A stretch of DNA of 39,974 nt, from positions 1-39,974 of the forward strand of contig CAIUWA010000041.1 in the NCBI GenBank assembly GCA_903902745.1. The letters run 5' to 3'. The notes beneath the pieces were generated by a model, which was not told where the DNA came from, made no database searches, and saw nothing but the letters and a program-made list of their open reading frames with translations. The translations under genes were made by a program, and so were the position numbers. This document shows, piece after piece, positions 27,876 through 36,483 of the stretch. The stretch comes from an uncultured Opitutia bacterium (lineage in GTDB: Bacteria > Verrucomicrobiota > Verrucomicrobiia > Opitutales > Opitutaceae). Within the stretch, counting starts at the first letter, position 1, and every line of letters begins with the position of its first letter.

Positions 27876-29864
27876 TTATTCCTGGAGGTTGATGGGGGTG
27901 AGATCGCGGGCCTTCATGAGGCGCACGGCGGGCTCGAGGTTGAAGGTGCCGTTTTTTTCCAGCAAGAGCGGCCCGGTGCCGGATGCCAAGCCTGCGGGGT
28001 GCTGTCTCGTCCACAGGTCAAACGCCCGGGATTTCATGTCAGCGGGAAACGGGTAGGCGGGCAGGCTTTCAAATCCGGGATACTGGCGGAGCGACTTCCG
28101 CGCCACGAGCCGGACGGCCGCGTAGGAATCCTCCAGCAGGAAGGAGAGATACACGCCCATCCAGTCGTCACCCGACGCCCTTCTCGCTTCCGCCCAGCCG
28201 AACGACCAGGCCATGAGTGCCCGTTGGCCGGCATCGCCTTTCAGCGTCCACAGGACCGACGCAGCGATGGTCCGCTCGTCAGCGTTTAACTCGGGCACCG
28301 GCGTTCCGTACCACTGGTTCAGCGTCTGGGCGGTCCAGCCGAGACTCTTGTCGAGGTGGCACTGGTTGCAGGCGTTCGGGCGGCCGGTGGCGAGGCTGGC
28401 TGTGACACTCGGCTTGTCGATGGTGTGGCTGCGGATGGCCTTGAGCAGGCCGAACGTCGTGTGCGGCATGTGGCAGTTGTAGCAATTGCTCGCGGCGCTC
28501 GCGACGGGATGGTGGGTGTGGGCCGCGAGAGCGGCGTCACCGGCGAAAGTCTTGTGGCACTGAAGGCACGCGGCATTCGTCTGCATGCCCGGGGCCAGTT
28601 GGTCGTCGGCCCACTCCGGCAGCGGCCGGGGGTCCGCGTCGGATTCGTGCATCTTGTGACATGACAGGCAGCTCATGTCGCCGTTCTGAAAACATTTTGT
28701 TTCCAGCAGGCCGTTGTATTCGCGACCGGCCACCCGGATCATGCCGTCCGGCCAGTAGCGATCCCGGATGATCTGAGGGTTTTTCGCCAGCTCGGCCTGG
28801 AGCGCGGGATTTGTCTGCCAGTCGACAAGGCGCGTACGAACGAACGTGTCCTCGAATTTCTGTCCCGGGCGGAAGGCGTAGCCGTGCAGCGGGTAGGGGT
28901 TGTCCGGCGTGTCATGATATCCACCCGTCAGCGCATGGCAGCGCGCGCAAACGGCCGCGGATAAATCCTTCCCGAGATGGGCCGGGTTCACGATCGTGGG
29001 GTCCGGCTTCCCGGCCGCGACCTGGCGTCGGACGGCGTAGCGGCGCAGCGGATTGCGATTCGCCGCCACGTGGGCCTCGCCGGGACCGTGGCACGCCTCG
29101 CACGAGATTCCAAATTCCGCCGCCCGTGTCGTCATGATGGCATCGCTCACGACGGTTTGGGGCGCGCCATGCGTGGAGTGGCAGTTGAGGCAGGTCGTGT
29201 TCCAGTTGCCGCTGTGCAGCGAATTGAGGTTGGAGTACGGCGCGGTCAGGAAGGCGTCCTCGCGCGGCACCCACTGCTTCTCGTCGAGGAGATAGACGAA
29301 GGGGAAAATCGTGACCTTCCGGTCGTCCGGCCGCTCGGCGGCAACGTAATCCCCGTCGAGCCAGTAAGCCTGGTAGTTGTGCGACCCGGTCGTCATGACG
29401 ATGCGGCGCTCGTGGACATCCGCCTCCACGGGCGTCGCCTGGTTGGCCGGCCAGATCTTGGTCCAGACCTCGTCGCCGCGCCGCTCGAGCGCAAAGGCCA
29501 GACCTCCATCCTTGAAGACCCGGCCCTCGAAATCCTCCGCCCGCACGCTTTCGCGGGTGGCGACTTGCGTCATTGTGCGGTGAAACGTCGCGTGCCAGGT
29601 GTTGTACTCGCCCGGGTGACAGGAACGGCAGGTGTTCGACGACACATAGCCATCAAACGCCTCTTCCTTCGGGCGCGAATCCGCCAGGACATCGATCCGG
29701 GGTGAAGGCCGGTAGCCGGCCGTGTTCTTCGCGAGGAGCATCCAAGCCAGCGCGATGACACCGAGCCCAGCCGCGCCACCCACCAGCAGGAACCGCCGCT
29801 GGGCGACCAGATAAACCAACGCCACGCCGGAGAGGACCGCCAAGGCACCAAAAAAATAGTTCAT
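27876..29864 (-). CDS. Membrane-anchored octaheme c-type cytochrome (cytochrome c554-like)
   Basis: 662 residues. Two hydrophobic N-terminal segments (about 3-20 and 25-44) anchor it. Eight CxxCH heme sites follow, starting at Cys 79, 225, 255, 306, 399, 433, 461 and 499. The first region, SSNTCRSCHPGEYNTWHATFHRTMTQ, and the CEACHGPGEAHV block are typical of the cytochrome c554/multiheme family. The last 150 residues carry no heme and look helical. It should move electrons in the periplasm; the usual acceptors or donors (nitrogen compounds, metals) cannot be told from sequence. It is followed by the four-helix membrane protein gene. Upstream, 58 bases separate it from the third esterase gene on the same strand. 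Confidence 0.92.
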   Translation of the reverse strand: MNYFFGALAVLSGVALVYLVAQRRFLLVGGAAGLGVIALAWMLLAKNTAGYRPSPRIDVLADSRPKEEAFDGYVSSNTCRSCHPGEYNTWHATFHRTMTQVATRESVRAEDFEGRVFKDGGLAFALERRGDEVWTKIWPANQATPVEADVHERRIVMTTGSHNYQAYWLDGDYVAAERPDDRKVTIFPFVYLLDEKQWVPREDAFLTAPYSNLNSLHSGNWNTTCLNCHSTHGAPQTVVSDAIMTTRAAEFGISCEACHGPGEAHVAANRNPLRRYAVRRQVAAGKPDPTIVNPAHLGKDLSAAVCARCHALTGGYHDTPDNPYPLHGYAFRPGQKFEDTFVRTRLVDWQTNPALQAELAKNPQIIRDRYWPDGMIRVAGREYNGLLETKCFQNGDMSCLSCHKMHESDADPRPLPEWADDQLAPGMQTNAACLQCHKTFAGDAALAAHTHHPVASAASNCYNCHMPHTTFGLLKAIRSHTIDKPSVTASLATGRPNACNQCHLDKSLGWTAQTLNQWYGTPVPELNADERTIAASVLWTLKGDAGQRALMAWSFGWAEARRASGDDWMGVYLSFLLEDSYAAVRLVARKSLRQYPGFESLPAYPFPADMKSRAFDLWTRQHPAGLASGTGPLLLEKNGTFNLEPAVRLMKARDLTPINLQE

Positions 29865-29922
29865 CAGTGATTGGCGGCCGGATCTCCGCGGCCCGGCCCG
29901 CTGAGCGGTTGGCTTGAGGCGG

Positions 29923-31017
29923 TTATTTGGTCACCGGCTTGTAGCCCTGCCAGACCCACTCGAGGGCTTGCGGATAGGTTTGGGCGATGACCTTGCCGTC
30001 GGTGTGGCCCGCCGCCTTGGCGTAGACCAGCTGATAGTGGTAGCCCTTGGCCTTCAGGACGGCGGCCATCTGCTTGTTGGCGATGACCCAGTTGCGGAAA
30101 GCTGCGCCGGTGGTGGCGGCGCCATTGTCATTCTGGGAGACGTGCAACCAGACGCGCAAGGGCTTGGCCGGGCTCTTCGGGATGAAATTCTCATGGTATT
30201 CCCACGCGCCATGCGGCGCCGAGTCGTCGCGCTTCAGGCCCACGAACGTGCCCGAGTAGGACAGGACGCGATGATAAAGCTCCGGGTGAAACCACGCCAT
30301 CGTGAACGCACACACGCCGCCCGAGCTGCCGCCGAGGGTCATGCGGCCGTCCGGATCCTTGGTGATGACCACGCCGGCCTCCTTTTCCGCGCGGGGCAAG
30401 ACCTCCGCCTCCACGAACTCGGCGTATTTGGCGGAGACGGTGTCGTATTCCATGCTGCGCTCGCTGCCGCCGTTCGCGATCATCACCGCGACGATCACGG
30501 GCAGGCGCTTGTCGGCGATCATGTTGTCCAGGATGTTCGGGAGCTGGTTGTTCTTCGCGCCATAGGCATCGCACGACACGATGACCGCCGCCGGCTTGCC
30601 GGGGACATATTGGGCGGGGACGTAAACGGTGACATCGCGCTTGAACGTCGCGCCGTCGACGCCGGGGTAGAATTTGCTGCCGGCCGACTCCATGGTGAAC
30701 GTGATCACCTTGCCATGCGGCACGCCTTCGCGGGCGGTCTGCTCCGGCGCCGGGGCATAATTGGGCCCGACGGAATAATTGCCATCGCCGTCGCCGGCCT
30801 TCCAGGCGGGGAGATTGTTGAGCGTGTCGATATCAGCCTGCTCGGCGGCTGTGATCGGGGGCCCGGGCGGCCCGCCCTTGCGGGCAGCAGCCGCGCCGGC
30901 CGCAGGCGCGGCGGGAGCAGCGGCCGGCGTATCCGCGCCAAAAAGTGAATAAGCAGTCGACAACAGGCAAAGCGCAGCAAGGGCGCGGATGACGGGGAGG
31001 CTTGATTTCGGGGGCAT
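29923..31017 (-). CDS. Secreted alpha/beta-hydrolase esterase, paralogue 3
   Basis: 364 residues from the ATG at 31015-31017, which begins a signal peptide (SLPVIRALAALCLLSTAYSLFGAD). An Ala/Pro linker (31-50) precedes AWKAGDGDGNY, equivalent to GAGDGDY in the other two, but the RGGPATPADLAEMA segment is replaced by GGPPGPPITAAEQADIDTL. The catalytic set is S231 (G-G-S-S-G), D297 (SQNDNG) and H338 (AAGHTDG). The C-terminus PQALEWVWQGYKP is shared. It is clearly of the same family as 9493-10620 and 17181-18338 but more distant than they are from each other. A long divergent gap leads to the Y-family polymerase. Confidence 0.9.
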   Translation of the reverse strand: MPPKSSLPVIRALAALCLLSTAYSLFGADTPAAAPAAPAAGAAAARKGGPPGPPITAAEQADIDTLNNLPAWKAGDGDGNYSVGPNYAPAPEQTAREGVPHGKVITFTMESAGSKFYPGVDGATFKRDVTVYVPAQYVPGKPAAVIVSCDAYGAKNNQLPNILDNMIADKRLPVIVAVMIANGGSERSMEYDTVSAKYAEFVEAEVLPRAEKEAGVVITKDPDGRMTLGGSSGGVCAFTMAWFHPELYHRVLSYSGTFVGLKRDDSAPHGAWEYHENFIPKSPAKPLRVWLHVSQNDNGAATTGAAFRNWVIANKQMAAVLKAKGYHYQLVYAKAAGHTDGKVIAQTYPQALEWVWQGYKPVTK

Positions 31018-31436
31018 GGGATTTGGGGTAGGAGAATCGGGGTGGTTGGTTCGAGCAGCTAAATTTGGCATCGGTTGGCCGCCCGGCGCGACCCACTCAA
31101 GAGGTGGCGGACGGGGTCTGGCAATCCTCTTGGCGCGGGTCTGTTCTCATTTCGGAGGTCGCTTCACAGGTCGGGCTGCACGCGGTTACTCAGTCAAGCG
31201 CCAGGGCGTGAGGCAGTGGGCTTGGTCGTCGGATCGGTCCGACAACGCGGGCGATGCGACCAGCATTTGCGTTCCTTATGACTCCCGCTCCAGACAGGCT
31301 TGGGCATTCAGCAGCGCGGTCAAACCCGCCCGCCGCGGTGCGTCCGCGGCCATCGCGCCCGAGCGGAACTAATACTCCATCGCGCGCATTGCTCGAAGCT
31401 TGCCGGGCGTGCGTGGCGTTGTGCGAGGGTGCAGGG
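31018..31436. other. 419-base divergent gap between esterase 3 and the Y-family polymerase
   Basis: Both promoters should lie here, but I cannot place good -35/-10 boxes. GTCGGATCGGTCCGAC at 31228-31243 is a palindrome (six-base arms, four-base centre) that could be an operator. No match to the E. coli or Gram-positive LexA box is seen near the polymerase gene. No gene is supported. Confidence 0.4.
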
Positions 31437-32738
31437 ATGCCGCTCCGGACCATTGCCGTGGACTTCAACTCCTACTTCGCCTCGTGCGAGCAGCAGGAGA
31501 CCCCGGCGCTGCGTGGTCGGCCCGTGGCGGTGGTGCCGGTGGTGGCGGACACCACCTGCTGCATCTCCGTCAGCTACGCCGCCAAGGCGCGCGGCGTGCG
31601 CGCCGAGATGGGCGTCGCCGAGGCGCGGTCGTGCTGCCCGGAACTCACGCTGGTCGAGGCGCGCCCCGACGTCTACATCCGCTACCACCGGCGGCTGGTC
31701 GAGGTGATCGAGTCGTGCATCCACATCACCACCATCAAGTCCATCGACGAGGTCGAATGCGACCTGACCGCGACCTTTGCCCCGCGCGAAAAGGCCGAGG
31801 CCGTCGCGCGGCGCATCAAGGCCGAGGTGGCGGCCCGCGTGGGCCCGTGCCTGACCAGTTCCATCGGCATCGCCCCCAACTGGCTGCTGGCGAAGATGGC
31901 CAGCGACCTGCAGAAACCCGACGGTCTGGTGGTGCTGGAGGAGGGCGACCTGCCGCACCGCCTGCTCGGGCTGAAGCTGCAGGATTTCCTCGGCATCGGC
32001 CCACGCATGGAGGTCCGGCTGCTGGCCCACGGGATCACCAGCCCGGCCCAGCTCTACGCCGCGACCAAGGCCGAGTTGCGCGGCATCTGGGGCGGGGTGG
32101 AGGGGGAGCGGATGCATGCCCGCATCCGGGGGGAGGCCATCCCGCTGGAGCTGGAGCAGCACAAGACGGTGGGCCATTCCCACGTGCTGCCGCCGCCGCT
32201 GCGCACGGAGGCCAAGTCGCTCGCCGTGCTGCACCGCCTTCTCCAGAAGGCCGCCCTGCGCCTGCGCAACATCCGGCACTACGCGGCCGGGCTGGTGGTG
32301 TTCGTCGGCTACCGCGACGGCGGCAGCTGGAGCGATGAGATCCGGTTCAACGAGACGCAGGACACGCAGCGGCTCACCCGCGCCCTCACGCAGCTCTGGG
32401 CCAAGCGGCCCGCCGGCTGCGTCCGGCGCCCGCCGCTGCAGGTCGGCCTCGTGCTCAACCGCCTCCTGCCCGCCAGCGGGCACACCCCCGAGCTCTTCGA
32501 CCAGGACCAGGCCGAGGCCCGTGACCGGCTCCACCAGGCACTGGACCAGCTCAACCAAACCTACGGCAACGGTTCGGTGTATTACGGCGGCGCGTTCGGC
32601 GTGGTCAAAAACGCCCCGATGCGCATCGCCTACACGCGCATCCCCGCGCCGGAGCTCGAGGAAATCGATCCCGCCCGTGAGCGCCGCGTCCGGCCCCTGA
32701 AGCCCGCGCCGGTCCCGCCCGAATCCTGCGACAACTGA
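31437..32738 (+). CDS. Y-family (translesion) DNA polymerase
   Basis: 433 residues; the frame is open upstream, but the ATG at 31437, after an AGGG, starts at the conserved N-terminus (MPLRTIAVDFNSYFASCEQQ). The metal-binding acidic residues are D9 in VDFNSYF and D104-E105 in SIDEVECDL. Palm and fingers continue through SIGIAPNWLLAKMASDLQKPDG, and the helix-hairpin-helix lies in LGIGPRMEVRLLAHGITSPAQLY. The C-terminal little-finger domain (about 240-420) includes TPELFDQDQAEARDRLHQALDQLN, which may hold a sliding-clamp site. It copies damaged DNA with low fidelity. It is between DinB and UmuC types; NSYFASCE is UmuC-like. No umuD, imuA or dnaE2 gene is beside it. Confidence 0.93.
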   Translation: MPLRTIAVDFNSYFASCEQQETPALRGRPVAVVPVVADTTCCISVSYAAKARGVRAEMGVAEARSCCPELTLVEARPDVYIRYHRRLVEVIESCIHITTIKSIDEVECDLTATFAPREKAEAVARRIKAEVAARVGPCLTSSIGIAPNWLLAKMASDLQKPDGLVVLEEGDLPHRLLGLKLQDFLGIGPRMEVRLLAHGITSPAQLYAATKAELRGIWGGVEGERMHARIRGEAIPLELEQHKTVGHSHVLPPPLRTEAKSLAVLHRLLQKAALRLRNIRHYAAGLVVFVGYRDGGSWSDEIRFNETQDTQRLTRALTQLWAKRPAGCVRRPPLQVGLVLNRLLPASGHTPELFDQDQAEARDRLHQALDQLNQTYGNGSVYYGGAFGVVKNAPMRIAYTRIPAPELEEIDPARERRVRPLKPAPVPPESCDN

Positions 32739-32744
32739 CGGCCG

Positions 32745-32769
32745 CAGCCTGACGCCTTCGGCTCGGCCA
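32745..32769. repeat. CAGCCTGAC-CCTTCGGCTCGGCC repeat in a convergent gap
   Basis: GCAGCCTGACGCCTTCGGCT followed by CGGCC fills most of the 41-base gap between the polymerase stop and the convergent esterase stop. Nearly the same word is at 4145-4170, and parts of it recur at 37877-37887, 38635-38655 and 38709-38719. It may be a dispersed repeat that also ends transcripts. Confidence 0.6.
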
Positions 32770-32779
32770 GCCCTCGCGG

Positions 32780-33694
32780 TTATTTTTTGGGCGGCGTAAT
32801 GACAAACGCCAGGCCGCGCCGGAGCGCGGCGTAGGAACCGGAGCCATGCGACTCGTCGGGAAAAATCGTGTAGACCACGGGCACGTCCTGCGGCCGCAAC
32901 GGGCGCAGCCGCGCGGCCAGCTCGGAGGCGTTGTCGATCATGCGGTCCTTGGCCGCCGCCGCGAGGAGGGCGGGATCGCTGCCCCGGTATTGTTCGTTGC
33001 CCGCGGACGTGATCAGGACCCGCAGCTTGAGCTCCCCGGCGCGGACCCGTTCGGAGAAGGCCGGTTCGCCTTTCAGCACGTCGCGGTCATTCCGCCAGAT
33101 CGCGGGGCTGCCGGCGATGAAGGCGTCGAACGCCTCGGGATGATGGAAAAGCACATTCAGGACGGTCAGCCCGCCCAGTGAGACGCCGAAGAGTCCCCGG
33201 CGGCCGGCCTCGACCCGGTAGCGCGACTCCACAAACGGCTTCATCTCCTCCAGCAGCACGCGGACAAACGCGTCGCCTCCGCCCGAGGTGAGTTTTGACC
33301 CGGCCGGATCGACGGCCGGTGTAAGCTCGAAGTTCCGCCGCTCGCGCCACTCGCTCACGCTTTCCGTGATATAACCGATCCCGACGATGATGGCGTTCGA
33401 GTAGTGCCAGCTGTCGGTCGCCGCGGCGGCGAAGTACTCGTTGCCGTCGAGCAGATAGACGACCGGGTAAGCCTTGTTCGGACCGGCATCCGCCGGCGCC
33501 CAGATCATCAGCCGGTAGGGCCGTCCGTTGATCCGCGAGACAAAATCATACTGCCGCGCGCCCGGCAGCACCACCGGGGCGCCCGCGCTATCGGCCCCGA
33601 GCCGGGGCACCGCGCCGGCGGAAGATTCCGCGGCCGGCAAAAAAACTGACGATGAAACCAGCAGGGTGAGGATGCCGAGGAAACGGATTTTCAT
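32780..33694 (-). CDS. Secreted alpha/beta-hydrolase, esterase D/IroE-like
   Basis: 304 residues from the ATG at 33692-33694, which starts a signal peptide (MKIRFLGILTLLVSSSVFLPAAE). The domain covers about 45-300: YDFVSRINGRPYRLMIWAPADAG, YPVVYLLDGNEYF, the nucleophile S172 in G-V-S-L-G-G, and H283 in DESHGS. This is the enterochelin-esterase-like/esterase D group (PF00756), which hydrolyses siderophore esters, acyl-sugars or thioesters. It differs from the three close paralogues in the nucleophile elbow and linker. It is convergent with the polymerase gene and divergent from the next esterase. Confidence 0.88.
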   Translation of the reverse strand: MKIRFLGILTLLVSSSVFLPAAESSAGAVPRLGADSAGAPVVLPGARQYDFVSRINGRPYRLMIWAPADAGPNKAYPVVYLLDGNEYFAAAATDSWHYSNAIIVGIGYITESVSEWRERRNFELTPAVDPAGSKLTSGGGDAFVRVLLEEMKPFVESRYRVEAGRRGLFGVSLGGLTVLNVLFHHPEAFDAFIAGSPAIWRNDRDVLKGEPAFSERVRAGELKLRVLITSAGNEQYRGSDPALLAAAAKDRMIDNASELAARLRPLRPQDVPVVYTIFPDESHGSGSYAALRRGLAFVITPPKK

Positions 33695-34099
33695 GGGGGT
33701 AAGGGTCCGACCGCGGGCGGATGAAGCGCGAAGAGTCCGGCTCAAGCCGAAGGGGTCTGGCCTGGACCTTGGACAACCCGGATGAGAGGGACGAGCCGAA
33801 AGACAGAGGTCCAGCCGAAGTTCCTCGGATGAGCTTGCCCCGAATGGACAAGGCGTGATGTGGCTGGCTCGGCCAGCCATCCGAAGGCGTGAACCAACCC
33901 GGTTTCACACAGAGGCACAGAGACCACAGAGGGTTCGGAGATCCAAAACAAAAGGCATTTCTCTGTGTCCTCTGTGCCTCTGTGCGAACCATTCCGTCGC
34001 CCGGGAATCCTGGAACCTAAAAATAAACTATGCCACTCCGCTGGAGGCTGGTATTACGCCAACCTGCAATACCCCCTTGCAACGTACCCCACCCGAAAA
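33695..34099. other. 405-base divergent gap rich in inverted repeats
   Basis: The gap between the two divergent esterase genes holds a stem-loop at 33861-33879 (TGGCTGGC, loop TCG, GCCAGCCA) and the CACAGAGG-type palindrome listed separately. It also has several copies of AGCCGAA or its complement (for example near 33746, 33795 and 33816). Promoters for both genes should be here; none is clear. Confidence 0.5.
33903..33988. repeat. CACAGAGG-type long palindrome, copy 1
   Basis: The left arm (33903-33932) contains CACACAGAGGCACAGAGACC. The reverse complement of the right arm (33960-33988) contains CGCACAGAGGCACAGAGGAC; most positions agree over about 27 bases. The two arms enclose about 27 bases. 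A diverged second copy is at 39198-39286. It sits in the divergent gap between two esterase genes. Confidence 0.8.
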
Positions 34100-35386
34100 A
34101 TGAACCTGCTCAAAATTGCCCTGGCTTCGCTTTGTCTCGTCACCGGCCTCGTCGCCCAGACCAATCCCGTGCAGGAACTGATTGATGCGGCCCGCACCGA
34201 TTCGCCCCGGTTGAAGGATCTGCTGGGAGCCAAGGATGCCTTTGGCTACCGCATACCCGAGCTCGCCGGCCGCGATGGTGTCGCTGTCTGGGGTCAGGAA
34301 TTCGTCTTTGCGGTGGAGAGCGCCCAGCCCGCTTCCGTGTCGATCGACAAGGAACCGCCCATCCCCATGAAGCAGGTGCCCGGCACCAACTACTGGTATC
34401 TGTGGAAGATGCTGCGGCTCGGCACCACTCATCAGCATCAGTACATGGTGGACGGAAAGCCCTTCGCCGTCCCTTACCAGGTGGCCGGCTACAATCCCGA
34501 TTCCTATCCCGTGCCCGGTGTCCCGCGGGGCGTGCTGTCGGAGAAAAAAACCCTGAAGAGCACGATCTATCCCGGCATGTCCACCAACTACTGGGTCTAT
34601 ACCAACCCCGGCATCGACTCCACGCGCGGCGCCCCGCTGATGGTGTGGCAGGACGGCGAAACGATCGTCGGCAACCAGGACTGGATGCGGCTGCGACTGC
34701 AGGTCGTCTCGGACAACCTGGTCGCCAAGAAGCTGATTCCCCCGATGGTCCACGTGTTGATCCAGCCCGGCACGGGTGGCGCGGAAGGCCAGGTCATGCG
34801 CAGCATCCTCTACGACACGGTGTCGGAACGCTACGGCAAGTATCTGCTGGAGGAAGTCCTGGCCGACGTGCAGCAGACCTACAAGCTCCGCCCTGATGCG
34901 TATTCCCGCGCGGTCGCCGGGGCTTCCTCGGGCGCCATCTGTGCCTTCAACGTGGCCTGGTATTACCCCGAGCAGTTCAGCCGCGTGCTCTCGCACATCG
35001 GCAGCTACACGGCCCTGCAATGGCATCCCGAGAAAAACCTGGACGGCGGCTACATCGTGCCGGTCAAGGTCCGACGCGAGGCGCAGAAGAACCTCCGCGT
35101 ATGGCTGTCCGACGGCGCCGACGACCAGGAAGCCGGCTCAGGCAGCTGGCCGCTGAGCAACATCCAGCTGGCAAATTCGCTCAAGTTGAAGGGCTATGAT
35201 TTCCATTTCCGCTTCGGCGTGAGCATGCACTCGATCGCGCAGGGCGCCCTGGACCTGCCGGAATCGCTCACCTGGCTCTGGCGGGAATACGACCCCGCCA
35301 AGACCGCGCAAAAATACGAGATGGAGGAGTCGGAAAAAGCCAAGTCCCTGTTCCGCGTCGGCATCACCAACCGCGACGCCCAGTGA
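34100..35386 (+). CDS. Secreted esterase with N-terminal beta-sandwich domain (alpha/beta hydrolase)
   Basis: 428 residues. The signal peptide is MNLLKIALASLCLVTGLVAQ. Residues about 55-130 form a beta-sandwich resembling the CBM48/early-set domain that precedes the catalytic part in enterochelin esterase and CE1-type esterases (WGQEFVFAVESAQPASVSID, then GTNYWYLWKMLRLGTTHQHQYMVDG). The hydrolase domain is about 150-400: nucleophile S276 in G-A-S-S-G, likely acid in LSDGADDQEAG (about 337-345) and base H377 in VSMHSIAQGA. It resembles the three paralogues (GASSGAICAFNVAW against GGSSGGAVAFTMAW) but is more distant. The ATG at 34100 is preceded by CCGAAAA, with no Shine-Dalgarno. Confidence 0.88.
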   Translation: MNLLKIALASLCLVTGLVAQTNPVQELIDAARTDSPRLKDLLGAKDAFGYRIPELAGRDGVAVWGQEFVFAVESAQPASVSIDKEPPIPMKQVPGTNYWYLWKMLRLGTTHQHQYMVDGKPFAVPYQVAGYNPDSYPVPGVPRGVLSEKKTLKSTIYPGMSTNYWVYTNPGIDSTRGAPLMVWQDGETIVGNQDWMRLRLQVVSDNLVAKKLIPPMVHVLIQPGTGGAEGQVMRSILYDTVSERYGKYLLEEVLADVQQTYKLRPDAYSRAVAGASSGAICAFNVAWYYPEQFSRVLSHIGSYTALQWHPEKNLDGGYIVPVKVRREAQKNLRVWLSDGADDQEAGSGSWPLSNIQLANSLKLKGYDFHFRFGVSMHSIAQGALDLPESLTWLWREYDPAKTAQKYEMEESEKAKSLFRVGITNRDAQ

Positions 35387-35466
35387 ATTCATTCCCGACA
35401 AAGGGGTGCAGGGAAGGGATCAGGCCGACGGCGGCTGCACGCAGGAGAATCCACCAAGGCATGTTG

Positions 35467-35544
35467 GCCGCAAATAGGCGCAAAAATCGCAAGGTATCAG
35501 ACTACCCGGAATCCGGCTTTGCGCATTTTTCGCCTCTTTGCGGC
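35467..35544. repeat. GCCGCAAA-type long palindrome in a convergent gap
   Basis: The left arm GCCGCAAATAGGCGCAAAAA (from 35467) has its partner at 35518-35544, whose reverse complement begins GCCGCAAAGAGGCGAAAAAT. The arms match over about 27 bases with a few changes and a one-base gap. The right arm ends exactly at the rhomboid stop codon, and the left arm is 80 bases after the esterase stop, so it could end both transcripts. Confidence 0.8.
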
Positions 35545-36317
35545 TACTCAATCCGAGTTTCCGAAATCAACCTGCCGCCTTCAAATCCCCGGTCGCGGTG
35601 ACGCCAGAGCAGCATCAGGAGGAAGCCGATCGCGGCGCCGCCGAGGTGGGCGAAGTGGGCGATGCCGGAGCCGAAAATGGAAAACCCGGTGACCCCGGAG
35701 AACAGGTCGAGGAGGAGCAGGCCCGGGATGAAGAATTTCGCCGCGATCGGGACCGGCACGAACATCAGGCCCAGCTTGGCGTTGGGATGGAGAAACCCAA
35801 ATGCCACCAGAAGCCCGTAAATCGCCCCGGAGGCGCCGAGCATCGGACCCGCGCAGATCCCGTAGAGCTCGATAAGCATCGTCTTGAGCGCTGGATCCGG
35901 GGGCAGATAGCCGCGGCCGGTCGCCAACAAGGAACTGATATTGGAGGGCGTCAGCCCCGCCGCGATGAGGCGATCATGGAGGCCATGGAACTGCTGCCAG
36001 TTGATGCCCGTCTGGATCAGCGCCGCGCCCACGCCGCAAAGAAAATAGAAAATCACGAAACGGACCGCGCCCCATTCCCTCTCCAAGATCGAGCCAAAGG
36101 AAACGAGTGCGAACATGTTGAAGAAAATATGGCTCAGGCTCCCATGCAGGAACATATACGACACCACCTGCCACAGGCCGAAATTGTCGTTGGCCGGATA
36201 CCAGAGCGCGCCCGCCGTGACCAACTTCTCGTTCCCGTCGGGCAGCAGGAAACCCGCGGCAAACACCACGATGTTCACGATCAACAGGCCGGCAACCGTC
36301 CGGGGCATGCGATTCAT
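35544..36317 (-). CDS. Rhomboid-family intramembrane serine protease
   Basis: 257 residues from the ATG at 36315-36317, which lies just before the first membrane helix. About six hydrophobic segments are seen. The active serine is S163 in G-A-S-G-A-I-Y-G and the catalytic His is H224 in AHFAHLGGAAIG; the loop HGSLSHIFFNMFAL (59-71) holds the conserved HxxxN. There is a longer loop between segments (about 105-150) than in the E. coli GlpG core. It cuts membrane proteins within the bilayer; the substrate is unknown. It is divergent from the SRPBCC gene. Confidence 0.94.
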   Translation of the reverse strand: MNRMPRTVAGLLIVNIVVFAAGFLLPDGNEKLVTAGALWYPANDNFGLWQVVSYMFLHGSLSHIFFNMFALVSFGSILEREWGAVRFVIFYFLCGVGAALIQTGINWQQFHGLHDRLIAAGLTPSNISSLLATGRGYLPPDPALKTMLIELYGICAGPMLGASGAIYGLLVAFGFLHPNAKLGLMFVPVPIAAKFFIPGLLLLDLFSGVTGFSIFGSGIAHFAHLGGAAIGFLLMLLWRHRDRGFEGGRLISETRIE

Positions 36318-36483
36318 CGGGCTACCGTTGTGATCCTGCCGCCATTCGCAACCCCGGAGGAATTCGGGGACCGCCCTGGCCTCATCGGCTCGGCCCGCTG
36401 GCTTTGTCGGCAGCACGGACTATCCTCCACGGTGATGACCAAGGCCGATAGCTCCACGCCACCGCCACTCCGAAAGGCGGCCG

